Source of the DNA: Nemertoderma westbladi
Taxonomy: Eukaryota > Xenacoelomorpha > Nemertodermatida > Nemertodermatidae
Assembly: GCA_032718475.1 (NCBI GenBank)
Contig: JAUCBJ010006724.1
Span: 1 to 64,000, forward strand
Direction of reading: 5' to 3'
Length of the DNA: 64,000 nucleotides
The translations under genes were made by a program, and so were the position numbers. Each line of letters starts with the position of its first letter. The first letter of the stretch is position 1. Of the stretch, positions 51,065-61,400 are shown one piece after another. The notes beneath the pieces were generated by a model. The model was not told the DNA's origin. It did no database searches and saw only the letters and a list, made by a program, of their open reading frames with translations.

Positions 51065-51275
51065 AAGGCCCATTTATACTCGGCCATACGACAGCCGTAG
51101 GGGTGACCGTACAGTAAGGCATTGTGATATCAGTCCGTCCGTCAGGCGCGGCGGCCGTACGGTATGTTTCGTATGCCGTATGGCAATCGTAAAACGACTG
51201 CAGATGCCGTACTGCCATGGATGAGGCCGTACGATGCCCACACGGCCGCCGTACGACCGAGTATAAATGAGCCTT
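51065..51275. mobile_element. MITE-like element with CCGTACGG palindromes
   Basis: Terminal inverted repeats aaggcccatttatactcgg (51065) and its near-complement ending 51275. The GC-rich inside is packed with gccgtacgg, ccgtatgg and gccgtacgac words in both orientations. No coding capacity; no certain target duplication. Confidence 0.75.
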
Positions 51276-51589
51276 GATTTGTTTTATTTAGAATCGTGGC
51301 TTATACCCTTAAAACACCAAGACAAAGGGTAGCTGTTACAATATCGGATCTAGAACATCCTGCCTAATTTCATAAAACCCATACTCTTGATTCCCTAAAG
51401 CCGGTATATGTTTGATGACAATTGAGTAAAAAAAGTAGAGGGAATTTAGTGATGAAAAAATGCAAAATCGACAAACTGAGAAAAAGGTTGTTTTATTCAG
51501 AGAGACATGAATATTCAGCCATAAATGCTGTTGTTGAAAAGTTATGTTTTGTGGTTGACTGACTATGTTCTACGCATGTCCTTAGATCA

Positions 51590-52590
51590 TCATAATGATG
51601 ATGGGGTGATGATAACTCCACCTACTATACTGGCTCCAGAAGTCGAGGAAATCAAGCCAAGTACTGCACCTAACTGATCTAGACTTTGCTGAAGACTTAT
51701 GAGTGCTCTCAGAATCACTAGAGGGAGCCAAATGATTCTCACTCAGCTCATTAGAACAGGCTGCTTCTAGTGTTGGTCTTTTTGTTAACTCTAAGAAGAC
51801 AAACATTTTGACAGTTAACTTTGAGAGTCCTCAGCAAATCTCTGATCGTTTGAGCATAAGCGCAATTGCTTGAGCATGTGGACTACTTGTTACCTGGGAT
51901 CATGGATCCGGAAATCAGGTGTGGACCTTCGAATACGCAAGGGAAAGGCATGGGCAGCATTATGAATGGGCTTTCCAGGATTTGGAAGTCACCGAGAATT
52001 AATCGAAAACTTAAGGTCCGATTATTTAGAGCAGCAGTAGTTCCAGTACTCCTTTATGGGAGTCCATGCTAGGCTCTAACTGACGAGGACCACCAAGCTC
52101 TGGATGGCACATTCACAAGAATGCTACGCGGGTTCACCAAGTCAAGCATAATGCACACCTAATCAGACACTACAGTAGGCCTATACACTATATAAAACAC
52201 TGGAGGTGTCTCATTAGTCATTGGTTCCCCCAAGCTTGACAGTAGAACAAAGCTGCCTCCGCTTTTCAGGATATTGTTTTCGCCGAGAGGACAAGAGTGC
52301 ACAATCTTGTGCTTTGGCAGCCCCATGGAGAAAATTAGTATGGTAGACAGCCCTTGACTTTCGTAAAACGCCTCCTAAAGGACAATGATGGCCTTGAAGA
52401 TGTGGATAGCCTTTCAAAAACATGGGGATAGGATGTTTGTTGATAATCCGGCATAGCATTACTATTGCACTCAACATTGGGCTTGCCAATTGTGGATTGT
52501 ATGGTGATGACAAAATGTTTTTGTTAAGCCGGCATAGCATCTCAATATGTACCGTTTCAATGCATCAGGCCGAATAAAATAGTAGTAGTA
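51590..52590 (+). pseudogene. RTE-type LINE relic (RT C-terminal half and tail)
   Basis: Reading across stops on the plus strand gives LTDLDFAEDL..LSESLEGA (motif C with the first catalytic Asp changed to Glu), SSVGLFVNSKKTNILT (motif D), then GSIMNGLSRIWKSPRINRKLKVRLFRAAVVPVLLYG (51958-52065) and LDGTFTRMLRGF. The tail runs to a (tag)n repeat near 52577-52590. Many stops; dead. Confidence 0.75.
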
Positions 52591-55197
52591 TGAAACGCGA
52601 AATTTAATGCTTACAACAATACTTTGAGCTTCCAAGCATAGAGCCAATGTAAGCCAGTAAACTAGAATCACAACAGCTGAACAACATTTCACTATTTGTC
52701 AATTGGAGTTACATTAAAATTATATCGTTAATTATTGTTCTAACTAACTTCAATTTAACCCTATTTGGCCCGGGGGGTGCGATTTTAGATTTTTTTTTGT
52801 AATTCATCTGTATCTTTGATTCAGGTTTGTTGGGAAAACCGATATTTAGTGACTTTTCCTAAAATTTAATGGCTTGAATTTGAAAATTAAATAATAATTT
52901 AAACAGACGAGATTTACATGGCTTTGTTAGTTTTCGTGCTGTGGTCCCTTTCTGGCACCCATCTCCAGTATTTTTTGCGCTAAAATTTTCAAAAGTTTTT
53001 ATGGCTCACTAAAATAAATTTATTTGCGTTATATAGCGGTTTTTTTGGACACAGATCACAATTATAGAATTCAAATATAACAATCGAGACAATTTTTGGG
53101 AATTTTTTAATTAGGTAGAATTAATTAGTGTTCTTTATTTTATTTATTTATATTGATTCTCATTTATTATTTTGGTTAGAATATCCTGCCACATAAACCT
53201 GTTATTTTCCCTTAAATTGAAATTAAAATGGAATTTTTGACAATAACCCCACCCCTTGGTGGTTTTATCCGTGGTTTTATCATTCAATACGAATCCCTTT
53301 TAAGTAGCCCAAGTTTGTAATCTTACAAATAATACCTCATGATTTATCCGATAACGTAATGAGCATTCCCCATCTGCTAGAAATCCAATTAGAAAATAAA
53401 GCTGCAGAATAATCTTCATACTAGAACGTAGATTATTATTCTTAACTGGTAAAGAAACTGGTTATGATACCATATATATACTGTAATAAAGAAACACTGA
53501 AAACTCAAGTAATAATAATTAGTAATTATTATAATATATAGTTAAATATATATAGTTAAATGCTGTTATTTGTGCAGTAGGTGACAACTGTTTGGTTCAA
53601 TCCGAGATATACCAATCGTACCGTCGTTTACAGATTAATTAACTTTCAAACTGTACATTGTTATTGTTTTTTTTATAATGTGTATTTATCTATTGTGCCA
53701 GCATATTTTTTTACTATGTTCAATCTTGAATGAATAAAAATAGATTTATTATTATTATTTTAGTAATATGCTTAGGAGATTTAATTATGTTGTGGAATGT
53801 GAATTGTTATGAAATTCAACTCTTATGTACAGTTCAATAGTACTGTACAGTAAGTTATATTATATAGGTTGGCACTGGCGGTCGTAATAAAGCTGCCCAA
53901 CGCCAACACTTGGTATGGCGATAAATCACAAAATAGTGCCAGTACCTACTGTAATAGTACTGCTGTACTCGGTTCGGTTGTAATTTCTAATATGGTGCGA
54001 GCCACGAAAGTAAGCGCGATCTTAGCATACAGGACATACCACTAAATCAATCGCTGTTGTTCTATTGTGTCCAATTTTAAACGTTATAATAACTCAGCCA
54101 AATCTTAATGAAATCTGTCTGGCAAAAGTTTTGAAACTTTCCAAGTTGAATTTCCGTGTGGCCTTCGAGAAGCTAAGATAATAGCAGTTAATTAGTTAAT
54201 AAGTTGATTAGGGTAAAAACAGCTTTTTCAACCTGCCTCTTAAAGGATATTAATTATTTTCTAGTATAAGATTTAAATAATTATACTTAACAATTATACA
54301 GCTGTATTCCGCATACCCCATTCATTATAGTTTTTAATTAGTTCAAGAGATTTGCCTTAAGAAATATGTTTTTAATTGATCTAAACAACTTATTAAAATG
54401 CCCTGTCTCCAGCTACTTCCATAGCTCCCTCATTCCTTGGCATGCTTCCTAGCCCAACCACCTCATCACTACTCAAAGGCAGCATTGTAATGAGCCATAC
54501 TAATAAGCCATGTTATTCTCTTGGTAATTTGTGTTTAGCTTACAAAATGATTGGCCGAGTACTTAATCATGATTCTTTAGAATAACTAGAAAGCCAGCAA
54601 GCTGGCTGGAAGGAGCCCGGGGGAAAAATACTAGCCAAGACTATTACAAAGAACTATGTCAGTCAGCAGTAGTAAACTAAACAATTGTCTAAACTGCAAG
54701 GCGTGAGGCTAGCTGACTCTGTGGCTCGCCCCATATAATACAAAATTCAACTTAGCTACCATTAACAAAAATGTAATATGAAGCAAATAATTTCATTATC
54801 AAGCACGTTTACAAGATATAAGATAAGATTACTGAATATTTATAAAAAATGCCCATAATGCAAAACCAGATAAATAACAACGAATAGAGCCATATAATAA
54901 ATTTAGTTTCCTTCTATATGTATTACCCCGTCAGCTGAATATCTTCTTCCCAGTGAATCCTATGTGAATATAGGTAGGTACTCCTCCTGCTAAGTTAGGC
55001 GGTAAGACAGAGCGGGCTCCTTAAATACATATATAGTAATATACTGTAGGTCAACTATAAAACATTTGCAATCCACAGTGAGTAACAACTGCAATAGGAC
55101 ACAACACACTGCTTTGTGTAACTAAAATTCATTCTCCTGATCCACCACCTAACATAGCAGATTGAGTAACCTTGTTGTAGATTTACCCTTTGGAAGC
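52591..55197. other. Non-coding AT-rich region
   Basis: No gene supported. There are AT microsatellites (about 53510-53570), a TTATTATTATT run near 53740-53760, and otherwise unique-looking sequence. Confidence 0.55.
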
Positions 55198-56355
55198 ACT
55201 GGGAGAGCAATCTGTAAAAGCTTTTGCGTCATTAACCGGTTATTTTCCCTTAAAGTACTCTGTAGTTGGTTTACCAGGCATAAAAAGGCCGCGTCCTTAC
55301 TGTACTGGTGTTTTAGAGGACATAAAAGTCATTTCTTCTGTATTCGTACTTTAGAGGACATAATCCGCAATCTCGTGACGCGATAAGCTAGATACTCTTG
55401 AAAACAGTGTCGCTACCATGACGACGGCTAACAGCTGATATTGCCATGTCGACATTTCTTTGTTTCTTTGTTATCTCGTGGTTCGGTTGACCAATCAGAG
55501 CGTTTTTTGTCTCTGTGTTGGAGGTGTATACAGAACTCAGTAGTTCAGTGTTATGTTTTTGCCCAGAGCCTAAGAACACCGGCTTTTGGCACCTCCGTGT
55601 TTCAGTCTTTAGTCTTACATTAGTAGGCTTAATTATAGAACGTATATCTGTTATCTACTCACTTATTTACTCACTATCCATAAATTACTAATATTACTGC
55701 TTTTACTGTCGGTTATTCATTATATTGGTTGATGAAATATTATATCGGAATACTGATCAATAGTCAGATACCCCACCTTCTTGATATACTAAAGGTTAGA
55801 GAGACCGGTTACAAATAAACGATTGCGACCTATGTTAAGTGGTTTGAAGTGAATCTAATGCTATTTCATATGCCCGACATAAATTATATGTTGCTCTCTT
55901 TATACGTGACCAAATTTAGTGAAGGTCGGCAGATTAGTGTGCAGTATTGTGCAGCATTGTGTATGAGTGTAATTGATAACAATGCATCTCCTAAAGAATG
56001 CGCCATATACGTAAATCTATAGCCTTTTCGTTGTGTCTAGTTTAAGTCATAACTCTGTTTACATATTTAGAGCGCCACGTCCTAAAAGGAACTGTTAATA
56101 TTTCCCGAAAGTGAATAATATTTGTCAGAGATTATATATCACGATCAGTCGAATAATACAGTAGGCTTACACCATCAATCATTAAGCTCCGAACTCAGTC
56201 TCCCGGGTATATCCAACGGGTGAATGATTGCGCATAGACTGGCTTCGGCTAATGTAGTGTATCAAATACTCGTCATAGGCTAAAGACTATCTATCATCCA
56301 AAAGACATTCTAATTTTGGCAGGTTAAACTGTCAAAGGTCTTAAAAGCGCAAACA
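55198..56355 (+). repeat. 5' LTR of the second BEL/Pao-like element (family A)
   Basis: Homologous end to end to 978-2202 and ends in the same gcgc(a)aaca edge. About 1.16 kb, long for a BEL LTR. A possible 5' edge is tgagtaacc at 55165, but similarity between copies starts near 55198. The primer site after 56355 is not obvious. The 3' LTR lies outside the window. Confidence 0.75.
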
Positions 56356-58466
56356 ATAACAGATATTGCTTCTGGATTGCGGTGTAAGCAATCAAGTCTA
56401 AAGTACCGGTACCGGTTGAAAGGTAACCTGTACTGCTGTAGGCCTGTAGGCCCAACTGCCCGAACCGGTACTTACGGTACAGGTACATCAGTATTATTCG
56501 ATTTTGATAATTATATACCGGTAGGCCTTAATAATTAATCAGGGACGGCCGCCCTGGTTTTTTATTGAGATTTTACTTGTTTCTGTCAAGTTTTATTTAT
56601 TTGTAGGCCAGTATTGAGCAGAAGGCGTGTAAGCCTGCGCAGATTGTACAGATAATTTGTAGGCTTGACTGTTGGCTGACTGTTGATTAGGTCTGAACGG
56701 ATTGCAGTGCATGTAGAGTGTATGTCCGATAAAGAACGGTTAGGAAGTAGGGGCAGCCATAGCTGTAAGGTAAACCCCCATCTAAAGAATAAGTCGTACT
56801 ACTGGGTTAGAACGCATACTACTTAACCATTTCGGAGTCTGCATGTCCTGTGGTTTATTTAGGCTTGATAGTAGTCTGCCATCGTTTAGTCTGTACTTTG
56901 TTTGTGTAGTCTGTACGGGTAGCGTATAATTTTATTTAGATAATTTGTAGGCTGGATAGTTGTCTGGCTGTTGTTGGGTTTGAGGAAATTTCGGTGTGTG
57001 TAGAGCATCTGTCCGATAAAGAACGGTTAGGAAGTAGGGGCAGCCATAGCTGTAAGGTAAATCCCCATCTAAAGAATAAGTCGTACTACTGGGTTAGAAC
57101 GCATACTACTTAATCATTTCGGAGTCTGCATATACCGTAGTTTGTTTAGGCTTGATAGTAGTCTGTCAGTATTTGGTCTGCATTTTGTTTGAGTAGTTTG
57201 TACGCGTAGCGTAATATTTATTGTTCAGAGTTTATGCTATTATTCGCAACATTCATATCCCCAAGTTTATTCCTACAGTAATTGTGTTTGTTATACATAC
57301 CGTTATAGTTAAACTAACCCCGGTACTACATCAGGGCTGCTCGGCGTAGGTAAAGACTGGTGATTTTGTGCACCGGTCACTCCAGCAGATGCCGTGGTTC
57401 TTTTAGCTGTTCAAGTATTTTAACTACTAATTATTTGTTGTACAAGTACTTGTACCTAATTTAGGGTTTAGTGTACAGTGCTTTCCGAAAGCAATTAGTG
57501 TGTAGGCAGTATATTTGTGTTGTAAAGTGGTTAATAGGCACGTTGGTTCTGGTAGACCTCGGTAATTAACTTCTAGGTAGGGACACTCCATGATACATAA
57601 CGTAGTACCTATAGCGATACGGTTATAGGTCGTCAGGCGGTGGTATTTTCCTATCTGGACAACGCAGTATATTTACTACTACTTATTATTTTCAAATACC
57701 GTAGTAACCTGTCCGTTGTAATAACCAGATATTCTAACCCTTTGTTAGGCTGGTTAGTAGACTTCTTGTAAAATTACCCTAAAAATTCTGTATTTGTGTA
57801 TTTGTAATTAAATTTTTGTGTTTATTTAGAGATTGTAATCTCAACCCGAATTGTACGTAATTTGTAGTATTAAGTAACTTAGGTAAATTAGAATTATTTG
57901 TTTTAGTGTCTAACAAGTAGCACTCCACTGAGAGCGCACAGCTTATGTGTAGTGACTCCCCCAGAAATAATAACATTTATTTCAAACTCCCCCAGAAATA
58001 ATAACATTTATTTCAAACATTGACAAAACCCATTAAACGGGTATATATATATTATAAATCAACTCAAACGATTTATAAATAGTAGGCCTGCCATACAACA
58101 ATTAGGTCTCAATATCAGTTGGACTACTGCTTAAATAACGGCAATAAAGTAAGTTAAAGTAACCAAGTAACCCTTAAAATTCAGAAATTCAATTATTCTA
58201 AAATAATTGACATACCGGTATCCACGATAGGCCTATTATATATTTATATATATTTGTGCTAAAATTACCTACCGGTATTCTGTGATAAACTAGTCTGTAA
58301 TAATACTTATATATACTATAAGCATACCGGTATACTAATATATTATATATCACGCTACACTGAGTAGCAGTATCGGTAATTAATTACTAGGCTAGCAGTT
58401 AACACTGAATTACTAGACTTGCTTAGACTGTAATATAGCAGTAGACATTCAACTGTGTAAACAAAC
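56356..58466 (+). other. Long untranslated leader of the second BEL/Pao-like element
   Basis: No open frame of note. It contains a tandem duplication of about 285 bp (56649-56935 and 56936-57220) sharing tccgataaagaacggttagg and gtcgtactactgggttag in both copies, and a perfect 31-bp duplication (ctcccccagaaataataac..) at about 57955-58016. Confidence 0.7.
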
Positions 58467-61400
58467 ATGTCTGATACTAAGCAGAACCTGTCAGACAGTT
58501 TATTAGATGTAACTATCTGCGACTCAGATAGAGGTGTAGAACCGTCTAGTCCTAAGTTCAGTTCACCTCCCACTGTGAGGAAGGTCATCCCTCCAGTAGT
58601 AATAACAGAACCTAGGCTGGTCCAACATCATAGGTCTATCATAGGCACTCGAGCTCAGGTCAAGCGGGACCAAGAAGCAGCGGAACAGCAACAACCCGCG
58701 AGCCAAGAACTTATTTCTCAGCGGCCCGACAGCTCCAGTAGTGAAGATACTGTAGAGCTGACACCCGAGCGCGGAGCAAGGATGACGGATGCGGTTTATT
58801 CGGATCCCCTTCTCATCCTTCCTGCAGCCGTACTCACTAGGTTATTGATCGCGGTGGAAGAACACCAGATCGACTGGGCGAGAAGTAAGCGATCAACTAA
58901 AGATAGTTATGAGGGATACACAAGGGAAGAACTGAAGTCTATGGTCGAGTCGCAATGGAACTTCCCCGGACCCGGACTCCCGTTTGATTTATCAGAAGCT
59001 GCCTGGGAAGACATACACCGGATGGGAGTAGCCAAGGAAACCATCGATCCAGCTGTGTGGAAGAGGTCCGCAGCCGGATACGCACAGGGATTCTTCAGCT
59101 CTATGGAGCGAGTAGAAAAACAACTGTTTCAACAACCTCAAGGACCTCAAGAGCAAGGACAACTGCTTTATCAAGTTAGAGAAAGAATTCTGCGAATCAG
59201 GCTAATATTATCAGCCTTTGAAGAGGCTTCTAAAAGAAGACAAGACACGTCGTTGCAAGTTGCCGTAAAGACTTGGTTTCAACGGGTGAGTCACCAGGTT
59301 CAAGGAACAGCTCAGTGGAAAGCTCAGCTGGAGGAGCGCTCAACCCATGGAGAATCAACAGACGCTACTTTTTCCCAAGTGGAAAGTGAAGCGACGGCAG
59401 AGAAACCGCATAAGAGGGATGCCATTGACATCTATCTGTCAGACTATCAGCGTTTTTTGGGAGATGAAGAGTTGAGGAGAAGGCTAGATGGACTTAGCCC
59501 TAATAGTGAAGGAGCACAGCGTGTGCTTGACGCCATCGACGTGGATAGGTTAGCGGTGAACCAAGCTAAATTCGATGAACAACTCCGCATCGCTAGAGAC
59601 CAAGAAGAAAGGGTGAAGAAAAAACGCATAGAAGACAGAAAGAAAGCAGCAGTAGCAGCTGCGGAAGCCGAAAGAGAAGCGGCAGCGGCAGCTGCAGAAG
59701 CCGAAAGAGAAGCGGCAGCGGCAGAGGCAGAAGCGGAAAGAAAAGCGGCAGCGGCAGAGGCAGAAGCGGAAAGAAAAGCGGCAGCGGCAGAGGCAGAAGC
59801 GAAAAGAAAAGCAGCCGAAATGGAAAGAAAAGTGGCAAGAGCAGCGGCAGAAGCGGAGCGGATAGCAGCTGAAGAGATTGCCCAATTAGAATTGGAAAAT
59901 ATTCAGGAGAATCAAGACTGCATAAATAAACAGTTAACAGCTAGTAATATGCAGATGATGAATCGATCTACTCCCAAAAGACAGGGATATACATCATCTG
60001 AGGAAGGCGATACCACCGATACTGAAGGCAAAGGAAATAGATCTCACCTAAGCAGACGCAAAAGAACATTCCACCGTCAGAAATTGCCTGATTTGCCTCC
60101 AGCTGTTAGAAGGCAACTAAATAACACCAACTTAGGTAGTACAGAACCCACAGACCAAATAATTACAATAGAGAGACTCCCTACTATAGTAGATGAGCCT
60201 GAAATAATTAGGCCTGTTCCCGAAGCCACCCTTTCGGTCGTAGAGACACCTGTACTCCCTGAACCTACCTCTCAATTCCCTTTGCACAGCACTAAGCTAC
60301 CTGTGCCCAGCAGAACAGCCCATGAGACAGTTCAGGCCCTGGACTCCGAGCGAAATATTCATGATTTGTCGCCCGTTGTCCCTCGTCCGCCCGCTACAAC
60401 GTTGGCGAATCCCGCTTCGGCGGTCGAATGGGTGGACGAGAGACGACGGGGGATGGATCTCCTGCTCGGACAGATGCAGGAGGCTGTTCAGCAATTCAAG
60501 GGCACAGTAAGGGAAAGTAGGCTAGAGTTGCAAGAAGTGCAGCAAAGTATCGCGCTAGAACGCGATAAATTAGTAAATACACAAAGGGGTATACCACCAC
60601 CCCCTGTAACAATGTGTCAACCTGTTAGGTCTGAAGTATCTCATGCGCAAGGTGTGGAGCCTACACGCATCTATACTGCTAGCGAAGTAGAAACTCCTAT
60701 AGTGAACCCTATTAAGAGTAATTATAGACCTGTTGATAATGATATTCCCTATAGACCGGATCATAATCCGAGAAATTTATATACCGATAACTCGATATTA
60801 AATAACACGATGGCCCAAGAAAGTTTTACGCGTCAAATGGCTAGAACCGAAGCCCGGCAAGCGGTAAAGGTGGGAGAGATCGTCAAGTTCAATGGAGATG
60901 AGATGAAATGGTTACCTTTTAATGAATATTACAAAGATAACATACAGAACTCTGTACTTTCTAATGGAGAGAAACTTAGATTCCTCATCGAGTGCTTGGA
61001 AGGATCTCCCAAGTTAATGGCGTTAAAGTTTATTGGACATCCAGACGGATTAAGACAAGTTTGGGATACACTAAACATCAGGTATGGTAATAGGAATAAC
61101 ATAGCTGGGTATTTGTATGCAAAGTTAGTAGCGCCCCGAAAGTTTATTAGCAGCGGAATTATAGAGTTTTCCGATGAGATTCAGGAGATCTGCAGACAAT
61201 TAGATTGGCTAGGTAAGTCTCATGAGTATCAGAATGCTATGGTTATTAGAGCAGTGGCTTCTACTTTACCGAAGGGTGGAGTAGGTACACGCTGGGATAA
61301 GAAAGTGTTATATATGATGGAACAACAACGACGAGACCCTACCATGGCTGATCTCATGTCATTCCTAGATGGAGAAGTGAAATTACAGCTCCTGAAACTG

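Noticed and set aside
51065-51275. 3-bp TGA target duplication of the MITE
   Set aside because: The bases do not align cleanly at both ends.
59550-59885. Phe/Cys/Arg-rich minus-strand frames
   Set aside because: Antisense of the Ala/Glu/Arg repeat in Gag.
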